Shown piece after piece: positions 51,301 to 62,079 of a DNA stretch of 64,000 bases. A model generated the notes under the pieces. The model was not told where the DNA came from, ran no database searches, and saw only the letters and a list, made by a program, of their open reading frames with translations. The DNA lies in assembly GCA_016859345.1 (NCBI GenBank), contig CM029123.1, positions 266,001-330,000 of the forward strand. The letters run 5' to 3'. A program made the position numbers and the translations under genes. The number at the start of each line of letters is the position of its first letter. Positions within the stretch are counted from its first letter, which is position 1. The DNA comes from Istiophorus platypterus. Taxonomy: Eukaryota; Chordata; Actinopteri; Istiophoriformes; Istiophoridae.

Positions 51301-52571
51301 CAACCAACAGACCTCTTGTTTGTTCATTTCATTTATATCTGCTCATATCATGAAGACCCTTTATACTTACAACTCTTAGTGAGTGATCAGACAGAACAAG
51401 ATTGAAACAGTACTACATTAAAAAAGTGCAGAGCACTTCCTTAGTGTTGTTTCAGGTACTGCTGAGACATGAAATATAATCCAGCTAGGCCAATTTAAGT
51501 AGAGGATCCATGAGTCTGAACGCTGCACAGTGGCTTATGAGACAAAATTTAACAGCTCTGAAAGGTTATCATAGAGACAATAATTTTATCCTTTGTAGAG
51601 ACAATTGCAAGGTAGACAGTAGACATATGTGAAAGTATTTATGTCTAAAGCTATGCACCAGGAACGTGCACTTGCATGTATTTGATTGACCACTGAAGCA
51701 TCTTGCCAGAATATGTCTCTTTGCTTTATGACTCTGTGCCATTTTTCTGCATTGGCATCCCAGCTGTGTCATCTCCCTTCAAAAGAATGAGTGGGCTGCA
51801 TTTTTCACACAGAGCTAAAGTTTGGTTATTGAGATAGCACTGGTGCTGATTATTTTGGGATGAGGTGTTTTAAAATGAGGAATTGTCATTGTTAGTGTCA
51901 TGTAGATTAATTGTTGTTATCAATTTTTTTTCTTATTATGGATTGACGTAATCTGGGATGAGCTAGCATGCGCAAAATGTAAACTGTCCTAGATCAGAAT
52001 CAAAACATCTCTGTTGTATGTTGCTGAAAGGACTTGGTTGTAGCCACCTGGATTTGTCGATCGGAGTTTTTTGATTGAGTATATTAAATTAGGCAAATGT
52101 CTGAAGCCAGTTTTATTTGTTAATTTATGTCGTGAATTCTTTTTGCCTGTGAGTGAATGCTTCACACACATAATGGACAAGGCCTACACTGAAGAAAAAA
52201 AAAAATACTTTTGAAGTACTGTGTGATAAGGGACTGGTCTATGGTTTTATTTCCATGTTTTATTTCGGTTATGCAAACAAATAAACGAAAAAAATAACGA
52301 AACAATTTTTTAAAAAGTGAAGCACCGATGCCACTTGAATAGCAAACACAAGTGTATCCATAAGAGGCCATTTGCATTACACATGAGTGTGTGCTATTTA
52401 AACGGTTCCTCTGCTATGGTGATGACTTCTCACTATTGAATGGAACCCTCTCATGTTATAATCATTAGTCATTATAATAACGACGAGCTTCGATGGGAAC
52501 TCCTCATTTTCCTCCGTTTCCGCATCGATTTGCGTTAAAACAGCCGGTTGCACGTGTTTGTCTCCTCCCGG

Positions 52572-52588
52572 TCACCAGGGGGCGGTAG
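52572..52588 (+). promoter_or_regulatory. CTCF-like motif upstream of sass6
   Basis: TCACCAGGGGGCGGTAG closely matches the CTCF core consensus CCASYAGRGGGCR. It lies about 250 bp before the sass6 start codon, inside a locally CpG-richer stretch (52480-52720) that contrasts with the AT-rich surroundings. The motif match is seen directly; binding is inferred. Confidence 0.55.
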
Positions 52589-52681
52589 GTTAGCTTTAAG
52601 TTTGCCAACCACGGTTAAACGTCAGGAAGGAGAAAATCATCCGTGTTCCGTTTCCAGGACGATTCAGTTGACGTCTGGGAA

Positions 52682-52689
52682 GCGCCAAA
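52682..52689 (-). promoter_or_regulatory. E2F-like site in the sass6 promoter
   Basis: GCGCCAAA is the reverse complement of TTTGGCGC, which matches the E2F consensus TTTSSCGC. It lies 143 bp upstream of the sass6 ATG. SAS-6 is needed at the G1/S transition, so control by E2F is plausible. A TGACGT half-CRE lies just before it (about 52669-52674). Confidence 0.45.
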
Positions 52690-52831
52690 TCAAAAACACC
52701 GGGGAACAAAGTCCAGACTTCTAGGGCCCGTCTGATGGATGCCACCCATCAGCTTTAGCATCCTCTCTTCACATTTAACGTTGACCGGTTTACTAAAGTT
52801 TAGTTTACTAACCTGGTGAAAGTGAAATAAC

Positions 52832-52893
52832 ATGGAGGAACTGTTCAGCAAAGTGTCACAGGTTAACGTGAGATGCAAGGACTGTGAGGAAAG
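52832..52893 (+). CDS. sass6: sass6 coding exon 1
   Basis: MEELFSKVSQVNVRCKDCEE plus two bases of an arginine codon, then donor GTAAGG. The start context is aacATGG, and an in-frame TGA lies nine bases upstream. The QVNVRCKDCEER end matches the start of vertebrate SAS-6 (QVKCKDCEER in human). Confidence 0.92.
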
Positions 52894-55800
52894 GTAAGGA
52901 AAGGCCGACGCTGATCTGAGGTCAGCTAGCGAAAACAAAGCGTAACCTATTTAAGCAGAGAGGTTTCTGCGATGTGTTTATTTCAGGAACAAAGTCTGTT
53001 TTTTGTTTTGTTTTTTTTTTGGCAAAAGACAGAATATTAATAAACCCTTTTACCTCGGACTGACCTTAAAAACAGTCATAACCAACTTTGTTTGTTTAAC
53101 GTTATTATTTTTTTAGCTTTCGTCTAATAGAACCACGAGGTTACAGGCAGTGAAGCTGATTTTCCTTTCGTCACTATGGATGTTATGACATTTTAGGCGG
53201 CTTGTGAAAACTGAGACAACGTTTATCAGTTGTAACAGATCGGGTCTTTGGTTCAGAGATGAGTTGAAAAGTGAACCTTAATTTTTAGTGTGTGCTAAGT
53301 GATGATTGCGTTAGATTTAAGTCTATTTGTGTGGATTTCTTGATGACGGCTACATAGAATGTTGTTTTCAGTTCCATCTTTGATAGATTACCTGCTGAGT
53401 CAATCTTAGTTTTAAAGACTAAATAGCAGCGACGAAAAATTAATATTTAAACCAGTGTACAAATATATGAAATTTTATGAAACTTGGCAAATGATTAGCC
53501 AAAGAACAACAGTCTATTACTTAAACCCTATAAACTCTGGTAACGTACTTATAGTTAATGAACCACTTAAGTACTTATGTAGCGGTTGTCTATTTTTTTG
53601 ACCACTCAAAGCGCTGTTTACACTGTCACATTCACACGGCGCTTATTTTCTAAACATTCAAGCACCGATGACACACATCAGTTCAGTATTGCCCAAAGAC
53701 ACTTCGACTGGAGGAATCGAACCACCACCCTTCCAATTTGTTGTTGTCCGCCACCGTCTCTCGAGTAAATGTACAGATTTTAGACCATTAGTACGTTTCA
53801 TCGTCAGATGTAGTGTGGGTATATAATGTATTGTGTAGTACACATACTAGATTATTGGTGAGCTTACAAATAAGGAAGTAAATTGAGAAACTACCCAAGA
53901 TCACAAAGACAGTCTTTGTTAGCCACATCTGACCAGTGTGCCTTGTTGGGGGGGGGGGTCCTTTTTTCTTTAAGAAACCTAGAATTTTTAATTCTCTTAT
54001 TTGACCAATCCCATTAAACACATCAGTCATTCTGATGTCATTGGTGGCTTTGCCAATGATATCTTTTAATTGGCTATGTCTACATATCATACCTACTGTT
54101 CGAAGCCAGATTGTAAAGTTTAATGGTTTTAATTTTGCAGGAAAGCAAATATTCGTGTCACCATTGAGCTTCAGATGACAACAAGTCCTGTGCACAAAAG
54201 GGTGAGTAGGAGTTTTGCATAAATAATTAAACTAAAGACATGCTTTCTGCCTGGCGACTCACTAGTTGTTTTTGTTTATATTAGGATCTTCTAGTACAAC
54301 TAACAGATGATCTAGATCCATATTTTCTCTTCAACTTGTCTATATCAGAAGAAGATTTCCAAAGGTAAATTTTGGTAGAATTTTATATATTACAATGCTC
54401 AGCTTTCTTTAACTCTCACTGATGGTTTCTTTCTTTGTTATTGTTTGAGTAGTTTAAAAGTCCAGCAGGGGCTTCTGATAGACTTTGCATCATTTCCTCA
54501 GAAGTTCATTGACCTGCTTAATCTGTGCCATTCTGAGCAAGACTCAGACAATCCAAGGTATGAAGAAATGCACACAGCTATATGACATTACATTGTTAAG
54601 CTGAATATATTCAACTTTACATTAGATAATGATTTGCATCAGTTCTGATAATTCCATTTTTTTTTTTTTTTTACATATTGTGAGATACAACCTTTAAAAT
54701 TTGGATTTGCCTTAATGGCCATGACTGATTGAAAAATATTACCGATACCTCTCATTATAATGTGTTTCACTAATACAACACACAGTGATGATTGTTTGCT
54801 ATTTTTATCCAAAGGTTTCTCCTACACTTGTCATGTCAGTCTCCAGTGCTTGAAGGTCCTGTGAACTTCAGTGTTGTAGAGACAAATGCGTTCAAACACC
54901 TGAATCACTTGTCTTTACGGCTTGCTCAAGGCTCTGACAAAGAAGTTAAAGACTATCTGGCAGCATGTCTGTCATCTCTGAAGGTTTGCTTATTCATCAT
55001 TATTCATAATCATCATAATACTGTCTGGCTTTGTAGGAAGTTTTGAATTATAAAACTCATCTGAATGCTAGTATTCATAAGAAATTATTGGCTGAGCAAG
55101 CTGAGGTTGTCTTGGTTGCATGCTTGTATATTCCTTGTGCATTTCAGCTAGGTGAATTAAAGCTATATGTGATGCTCATGTATTGTTCTGCTTTTTAAGA
55201 GGTCATAGCAAAAAAAACATTGAGCCAATTTCTTTTAATAAGGAAACCAACCTTGATGTGAATATTTGTGGAAGCTGTTTAGATGCTTTGGCTTATTAAA
55301 CTACAAGCAATGGTTTGAGTGGAATTAATGCCTGAAAGCTTTTTCACATTTTGTTACGTTGCAGCCTAATGCTAAAATCATTTAAATTCATTTTCCCCTC
55401 ATCAATCTACACCCAATACCCCTGTAATGACAAAGCAAAAAAATAATTTGAGAAATCTTTTTTAACTTCATTAAAAAAAGAAACAGAAATATCACACCAA
55501 GGTTACAGAAATTCTGCTGCAGTGAAGGTTCCCAGTAGCATGTTGACCCCATAATTCTGACCAAGATCCCCATGATCACTCTGGCTGAGCTCCACGGATC
55601 CTTTGTGGAAATGGGAGAAACTTCAAGAAAGACAACCATCACTGCAGCACTCTACTGATTTTGGATTTATCACAGTGGCGAGACGGAAGAATCTCTGTTG
55701 AAATTTTGAGAAAAACACCTTTAGGCTGTGATAAACAAGATTCTATGGTCTGATGAACCAAGCTTGAACTGCCCTGACATGATGCTTAGAATTGGTTATT

Positions 55801-58800
55801 ATATTTGTTTTTCCTTTCAAAAAATGTACAAAAATGTCTAAAATTTTGTTTTTGCTTTGTCATCATGGGTAATCGAGTGAAGACTGATGAGGGGGGAAAT
55901 GAATTAAACAAAATGTTCAAATAAAGCTTCAACATAACAAAATTTGAAAACAATGAAAGGGTCTGAATATTTTCTGAATGCACTATATTGCCAGAATCTG
56001 TTTTTCCCTAAATGATATTTATAAAGACATGTTACCCCAATCTTTCAGGTAGAGAAGCAGGCCCTGGTGATGAAGCTTAAGAAGACTGAAGATGATCTGT
56101 CCAGGCAGCTGAGTTACGCTCAACAGGTGAGCTTTGTCATTTAGTGTGATGTTTTAGAGCCCTACGTTAATTATGCAAGCTCAACAACTAGAATAACAAC
56201 TAGAAAACTAAAGTGTTAGGTCTTAGATCCATGGGCTGTTTCCCAAACCAGTGCATCTTGGTGCAGTAGTACTACGTCCAAAAGGGCTGGGTGAGGTGAT
56301 AGATCCCACCACATCACTGGTCTCAAATCTCTAAAAGTGCTGAACCACTTACAGTGGAACAAGACAACAATAGATCTTCAGAAACAGCTTCTCCACAGAA
56401 CCACACTGATTGGGGGGGGGGGGACAGTGCACATCATTTGAGTTAAAGCTTTTATAACTTAGTTTATGGTCATGGAGATCTAGAAAGTCATATATCGTGC
56501 TAATGTTGCTCATTTTATTTTTGCAACAATGTGATCTAAATATTATAGAATACATTATATGCATTATAATTTACTTCAAGAACAAAACCTTAAAAAATAA
56601 ATTTTACTAAAAAAATTTTAAAGGCAAAAATGCAGAGGATTAATCAGCCACAGTAATCCAACATCTCCCACATAAACGGATAGGACAGAGACTCACTGGC
56701 TGCAGGTTTGTCAACATATCTGCAGCGATTTAAATGGTTTTATTAAAATTACAAAAGATAAATCATCAAATCAAACAATCAGATGAAAAAAAGAAGAAAT
56801 TAGAAAAAGAGAAACACTTTAATGTGTTTTTGTCCAATTTTGAAACTAGAGCCCTGAACATAACGGTTTAGAAGTCAGGTCAACCATGTCAGTAGGTTAC
56901 GAAAAAATAACTGTGCCAAATACATTTTAAAAGGGTTTGCTAATCAGATGGGGCCTATAAAACACTTTAAATTATAGTAATCTGGGCATGTGCATAGTGA
57001 TGAGGCCTGAACCAGACCAACAGCTAGCTGCCAAAATATTTTTGATGTTTGTAAGCCCAGTTCCTTCTCCCTTTTCTGCTTAATAGAATCTAAGGAAGGA
57101 GATGGAGCTGCATGATCTGACTTGTATGAAAAAAATATTACAACCTTTTGCAGTGGATAACTTTCCAAGCATTCTTCTGGCTGCAGGGATTTAGTAAACA
57201 AAAGGAGAATTATTTCTTACATTGTAAAGCAGCTGTGGACAGTGGATACTCTAATTATCGCCACCATTGATTTATACTTAATTCCAGATTGCTTTAAAGT
57301 AATTAAACTTTAATTTTTGATGACAGTTCAAATAAAGAAGCGCCAGAGCATCTCTGCCTGCTAGGCTGCTGGGTCAGACACAGCCCTGATGGCCCCTGTT
57401 TTAGGCTTTACTATAACAGCGGGCCAGCACTATAAACATAAATGTCAGTCACTGACCATTGGTTAGCTGAATGCTGCTTGACTGAGTGATGAAGTTACAC
57501 CATTGGTCAGCCGGCTGAGTGTATGAGTGTCTCTATTGGCCATTGCTCTTTCAAAATGAATTGGCACAAACAGTTTCTATTGCATCATCAGGGGTATGTT
57601 TACAGGCGAACTTAGATTCTTTGTCACTAGATTTACTGAGATTTCAGACCCATTTAGCAAATTTATTCCACAAAGCATCTAGTGAGAAATCTAGCAACTC
57701 TCTGGCCAAACCTTAGTTACTTTCCATAGAGGAGAGACAACACTATTGCCCCTTGACAAAAAGATTGTGCTTCCCCCGCAGGCACACCTCGCTGTGTCAC
57801 ATTCGACGTCACAGTTATAATAGCTTGGTAGTCACTGCTGGTTAACATGTTGTCTTAATGGGCCATGCTTCAGTCACTGTTTTATACTTGTTCTGTTGTC
57901 TGACAACAGAAACCGAAAAACAAATAACTGAGAACAGCTTTATTGGGAATTCAGCCAACTTAAATTACTGTATATGTGACCACAGAGCAACACAAACAGG
58001 TAAAGGGCTGAACCTAGCTGACACTAGGCAGAATTCAAATAGAACATGACGATGTCAAGAAAATGCTAATTTGCATTTTACATTATCTGCCAACATTTAG
58101 CGACTTTTCCAGCAGGTTTAAGATACTTTACAGCAAGTAGTTGTTTACAGCAGTTCTAGCCATATACTAGATTTTGACCTTGTCTTGTTAAAATCTCTCT
58201 GTAATTTCTAGCTCCTGCCTGTCTGTGTTTTTGAGTGTGGTTTCATTCATGTGTTCCGATTGTACTTTAAAATATCAGCCACAGTGAGCTGAAAAGGACT
58301 GCAGGCAACAGTCTCATGTTGTATCTGTTATTAGCACACCTCCACGGTGTCATCAAAGCAATTAAATTTATCTGGTTGTGCAGTACAGTTGAAACACACT
58401 CCAACCATGCAAGCGTAGCTTGATCGCTTACAGCCATTCATGGCACGGCTTAGCATGATTTCACCACTCAATATGGATTACCACAGATAGGGAAAGCAAA
58501 TGTAAGGTAAGGAAAAAACCCAACATATTGGACCCCTGCTTATGCTGAAATAACATGGTCATAAAAATAGTTCTCTAAAATGCTCTAAAACCATGAGTCT
58601 TAACTGAGGTTCTCTATCTCCAAGACTGCTGTCCTTTTCAAAATTATTTCAACAAGTCCTAATTTCTAGTTGTTGTCGTTGTTAATCATGATTTGATAGT
58701 TTAGTCCTTCCATCACTCACAATATTACTATCATGAAATTATAAAGAACTAAGAGTAGTAAAAAAGAAACAGTGGTTATCATAATGTGTGTCTCTCTCGT

Positions 58801-59786
58801 AGACTCTGTCTGAGAAGACTAAAGAGTTGGACAAACTGCGTTCAGAATGGACGAATCAGACCAGTTCTCTGTCAGGCCGTCATTCTCACGAGTTACAAAT
58901 AGAGAGAGAGAAGGCTGTAGAGGTAAGACACAATTTTCCCTTGACTATCTTTTAAACAAGGTTGTTAATAAAGGACATTAAATTATCAGTCATCATTCTA
59001 TCTCAAATATAAGACCCAGGTAGAAAAGAGTGTTAGTATTAGCTGTTTCTCTGCAACAGATAAGTGTTTCTTTAACTTGCATAAAATGAAAATGTGGTCC
59101 CATATGCAAGTCAGTATTTCAATTCAGTCCTGACCCCCTAACATTTAACAAAATCACTGAGAGTAGCTTTGCATGTCGTATTTGTACTAACTGGTACAAA
59201 GTGTCTCCAAAACAGCAGTTGTAAGTCCCTCTTGTAATGTAAATGGAAAGCAAATCTGTCTGTAATGTTTGTTAGTGAGACTCGACATCTTAAGTTTGTT
59301 GAACTTGTTTTCTCAAGTGTGAATTAATTTAATGGGTTTTACATTTCCAAAAGTCTTGAGATTACTTCGAACAAATGATTCAGTTTAAGTTCAGTTCACA
59401 TTTTTTAGGTAGCAGGGGAACTAATGTTTTAAGTTTGAGCATATTAAACTGATTTACAGTTTACTGCATTTAGGGGTTTATTAGGGAAGCAGTCATTTGT
59501 TTGGAATATACCAAGCATATGGATCTACACCAAAGTGGCAGATTATGCTGCAGGACTTGGAGTACTTATTTGTTATACCTTTTATAATTTCAAGTTACAG
59601 AGTAGGCTTCAGCAGCAGACTGAGCAGCTCCGTCAAGACCTAGAGAGTGCTCACAAGAGGAGTAGCGAGCAGCTTCAAAGCAGAGTGACAGAGCTGGAGG
59701 CCTCCTGCAGAGAGCTGACAGAAAGAAAATACAAGAACGAGTCTGTCATCAGAGACTTGAAGATTAAAGTAGTGGGCGCAGAGGAG
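52832..59786 (+). CDS. sass6: Spindle assembly abnormal protein 6 homolog (SAS-6), 5' part, runs past the window
   Basis: SAS-6 forms the nine-fold cartwheel that templates a new centriole. Its globular head domains pair head to head, and its long coiled coil forms the spokes. Coding segments are 52832-52893, 54141-54201, 54285-54364, 54453-54557, 54815-54983, 56049-56126, 58803-58922 and 59601-59786. They total 861 nt (287 codons) in one frame with GT-AG borders. The head domain covers about residues 1-155, with VRCKDCEE, SISEEDFQ, the GLLIDFASFPQKFIDLL block and ETNAFKHLNHLSL. Phe129 (in NAFKHL) fits the hydrophobic residue that fills the partner's pocket (Phe131 in zebrafish, from memory). 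The coiled coil begins after about residue 160. The family is about 650 residues long, so more than half of the protein lies beyond 64000. An in-frame TGA at 52823 supports the chosen start. Confidence 0.95.
52894..54140. other. sass6: sass6 intron 1
   Basis: Contains a reversed SINE-like fragment (53590-53765) and a G run at about 53947. Nothing else is recognised. Confidence 0.55.
53590..53765 (-). repeat. SINE fragment, reverse orientation
   Basis: In reverse complement it reads gtggttcgattcctccag (B-box-like), cgaagtgtctttgggcaata and gtgtgaatgtgacagtgtaa, then agcgctttgagtggtc. This is the order of a tRNA-derived fish SINE, related to the one at 12735. Confidence 0.65.
54141..54201 (+). 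CDS. sass6: sass6 coding exon 2
   Basis: Encodes (R)KANIRVTIELQMTTSPVHKR. The acceptor is ttgcAG and the donor GTGAGT, ending in phase 0. It aligns with VSIRMSIELQSVSNPVHRK of human SAS-6 without a gap. Confidence 0.93.
54285..54364 (+). CDS. sass6: sass6 coding exon 3
   Basis: Encodes DLLVQLTDDLDPYFLFNLSI followed by SEEDFQ and part of a serine codon. The acceptor is attAG and the donor GTAAAT. The LTDDxDPxFLxxLxISEEDFQ pattern is diagnostic for the SAS-6 head domain. Confidence 0.94.
54453..54557 (+). CDS. sass6: sass6 coding exon 4
   Basis: Encodes SLKVQQGLLIDFASFPQKFI and then DLLNLCHSEQDSDNP. The acceptor is gagtAG and the donor GTATGA. The LLIDFASFPQKFIDLL block aligns with human LLVDFLAFPQKFIDLL. 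Confidence 0.94.
54815..54983 (+). CDS. sass6: sass6 coding exon 5
   Basis: Encodes RFLLHLSCQSPVLEGPVNFS, then VVETNAFKHLNHLSLRLAQG and a tail ending CLSSLK. It contains the hydrophobic Phe of the head-to-head interface. The acceptor is aaAG and the donor GTTTGC. Confidence 0.94.
54984..56048. other. sass6: sass6 intron 5
   Basis: Mostly occupied by a Tc1-like element (55325-55985). Confidence 0.6.
55325..55985 (-). mobile_element. Internally deleted Tc1-like transposon
   Basis: The ends are inverted. The left end, gctttttcacattttgttac and cccctcatcaatctacaccc, mirrors gactgatgaggggggaaatg and gggtctgaatattttctgaa with gcactat at the right. Inside, atgatcactctggctgagct, ccacggatcctttgtgga and ctgtgataaacaagattcta are short transposase-region pieces. 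The element is about 660 bp against roughly 1.6 kb for a complete one. Orientation is uncertain. Confidence 0.65.
56049..56126 (+). CDS. sass6: sass6 coding exon 6: start of coiled coil
   Basis: Twenty-six codons, VEKQALVMKLKKTEDDLSRQ then LSYAQQ, phase 0 at both ends. The acceptor is tttcAG and the donor GTGAGC. The heptad-like hydrophobic spacing marks the start of the spoke coiled coil. It corresponds to human KEEKLSLMQSLDDATRQL. Confidence 0.92.
56127..58802. other. sass6: sass6 intron 6
   Basis: About 2.7 kb. It has a G run near 56411 and the dispersed repeat at 57560-57715; otherwise nothing is recognised. Confidence 0.5.
57560..57715 (-). repeat. Dispersed repeat shared with 25240-25320
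   Basis: Inverse-oriented copy of the same unclassified repeat. It gives a 65-codon frame (57519-57716) that I regard as non-coding. Confidence 0.45.
58803..58922 (+). CDS. sass6: sass6 coding exon 7: coiled coil
   Basis: Forty codons, beginning TLSEKTKELDKLRSEWTNQT and ending EREKAVE. Phase 0 at both ends; acceptor ctcgtAG, donor GTAAGA. It aligns with [20 protein letters not shown] of human SAS-6. Confidence 0.94.
59601..59786 (+). CDS. sass6: sass6 coding exon 8: coiled coil, last exon seen
   Basis: Sixty-two codons containing QQQTEQLRQDLE, SRVTELEASCRELTERKYKN and IKVVGAEE. The acceptor is gttacAG and the donor GTAAGT. It aligns with human RLSELEAANKDLTERKYKG. No continuation exon was found between 59787 and 64000, so the next intron exceeds 4.2 kb. 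Confidence 0.92.
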
Positions 59787-60364
59787 GTAAGTGAATGATG
59801 AGGCTGATGAGGACTGACATGGCCCAAACTGGTTTTATGTAGACAGGTGTGAAAAAACAGATTGTGAACACAACATTAACATATCATCATCTTTTAAGTT
59901 GATATGGTGCTAATTAACACTTAACACCAGCAGTTATAGAGCAAAATTCACTTGAATTCATGTTCCTGGCTAACTGATGAATTAAGTCCACTTATCACTG
60001 TTGTGTCTCTTTAGCTGCTAAATGATCCATTGTATTCATTATTTCAGTTGTGCCTGTCTGGTGTTTGGTGCTGAAAGGGTAGTCTACAGATGGTATTAGA
60101 TCTTTTTTTCTGAAACAGTTGTCTGCTTCAGCCAGAAACTGTGTTATTACAGAACTGAGTATGGCCCAAAACAGTGAAGTTATGCACTGGACATATGAAC
60201 AATGAGATGAAACTTGCAATAAAGCTCTGTGAAGATAAGGAAGCTACAGATTTGGGTGATGATTCTGTAGGTTCATTATAATGAGCGAATTTTCTCACAA
60301 TGTCACATTGTTCTCAAATTGTCATTTGATTAATTATTATAAATATCTAGCTGCTGACAAATTT

Positions 60365-60600
60365 TGAAGCACAGTTGTAAAAAAAAAGTGAGCGAACCAT
60401 GTGAAAATACCTTCAATTATGTATACATTTGTCTTAGATTATGGTCAGATCTAAATCTAAGGTACAATATTGAGGAAAAAAAATTTAATTTTAGCTAATA
60501 ATGCACAAATAATTGGATTGATCTTGTCCATACTGACATATGTGAACCCCTAGACTAATGACAACAAAATCTAAGTGAAGTCATGAGTTAGCAAATCTGG
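60365..60600 (+). mobile_element. Tc1-like 5' end fragment
   Basis: The sequence starts with cacagttgtaaaaaaaaagt and gagcgaacc, like the terminal 'agtatgtgaaccc' of Tc1 elements, and later has gacatatgtgaacccctaga. It may be the 5' end of the element whose coding part starts near 62080, with 1.5 kb of other sequence between. Confidence 0.45.
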
Positions 60601-60889
60601 AGTCAAATCTGGAGTCTGGAGGTAGTTGTCAACCGGATTAATGGTCGGCCCAATTAAGCAGGTTGGTCTCTGGCATTTAGAGATAATAGGCATGAATCAA
60701 TATCTGCACTCACAAGGCCAATTAACAAAAAATGTATGCAGACAGATCTGCAGGCAGCCTTATGGGTGCGACTGCTGTGGTATGATGATGTGCCCAATTT
60801 CGCCATTCAACAGTAAGGGTACTTTAATACTTTGACCAGATGTCAGTAGGTGCTGTGGAACAGTGGGAAACATGCCAATGCTGGATTCA

Positions 60890-61015
60890 ATTCAAATCAA
60901 TTCATCTTTATTTATATAGCGCCATATCATAACAGACGTTATCTCAGGGCACTTTTCATATAGAGCAGGTCTAGATCAGACTCTTTATGGTTATTTACAG
61001 AGACCCAACATTGTA
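60890..61015 (+). repeat. Teleost interspersed repeat tail, copy 2
   Basis: Contains catctttatttatatagcgc, atcataacagacgttatctc, gggcacttttcatatagagc and aggtctagatcagactcttt. It is the inverse-oriented copy of 2488-2596. Confidence 0.75.
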
Positions 61016-62079
61016 ATGTAATGTTAAAAGCGAGAAAAGACTTAAATTCCTTGCTTTCAAAGCTCAATATATTTAACAGTTTTACCAACAAACACAATGT
61101 TTAATGTCTGTATTATTAGAGGGATTCCAATCTTATAGTGAGAAATTGTGAACATTAGTTGTGAATGGTAAGTAGTGAGTCCTCAAGTAGCTAAACTAGC
61201 TTACAGTACTCGAAAAACCATTGTATGGGCTTCCTCAGCCTCCACTCCTATCCCTAATGAGGAATAGACACATCAGATGTGTCATTTGGGATGGTAAGCA
61301 AGTATAACTCTGAAGCCTTTTATTGTTGGTTAGCCTGTGGTCTGCCGTTGCCAAGCACATTACATAACATAAATATATTTTCTTCATCAATTGCGCAAAA
61401 TACATTGTTTCAACAATTGGGCTTGCGTTAACAGGAATCTGAAAGCTAGCGTTAAAATTGTCAATTTGCCAGCAACTTTTTGTGCAAAGAATGCTATGGG
61501 CTTCTAGCGAACCTAACATTTCTGCATTTCTGTGTGCATGAGTGTCACTCATAAAACAAATAGACGTAAAAAAAAAAAGAAGCTTTGAAACAGTTTTTGG
61601 AAGGTGATGAAAAGTTAGTTTTGAGCCCTGTATTTTAACTCATCCACTATTATATAAATCCCTGAAATAAATGTTTCCCTAAATTTTTTCCATCACCATT
61701 GTCTTTTCTAGACGTTTCTCCCATCCTAAATGACAACAAATCAAATCCATAAACATTATATATTATGCTATGTGGGAATGTATAGTATAATGCACTTGAT
61801 TGATATTGCTTCTGAAATACTTCACCCCACTCTCCCTTAAATACCAGTCATGTTCTCAAATCTAAAGCATAACCCAATTTGTCTATATCATTAATTAATA
61901 AAATTTCCATTGAAAACATATTAAATATTATGTTTATTTGATTGTAATGAAAATTTGCCATCGGCTGCTTTTCTCTTTCTAAATATCAACATTGGCCATT
62001 GAACAACCCATATTGGTCAACCACTAATTGGAGGTGTAGAGTAGAACAACTTTTACTTATAAAAACAAACATTTTGAGT

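Larger units (their letters stand above)
39788..52430. other. nfic 3' UTR and intergenic region
   Basis: Some 12.6 kb between the nfic stop and the sass6 promoter. Relatively few recognisable transposons, short GT-rich tracts (around 40947 and 41168), a C run at about 50964, two short hairpins (44000 and 45281) and scattered AATAAA signals. No open frame resembles a known protein; frames of 60-94 codons look like chance. Part of this must be nfic 3' UTR, but its end cannot be fixed. Confidence 0.6.

Noticed and set aside
52690..52938. 82-codon minus-strand frame over the sass6 start, considered as a bidirectional partner gene
   Set aside because: It is the shadow of sass6 exon 1 and its 5' UTR, and no protein similarity is recognised.
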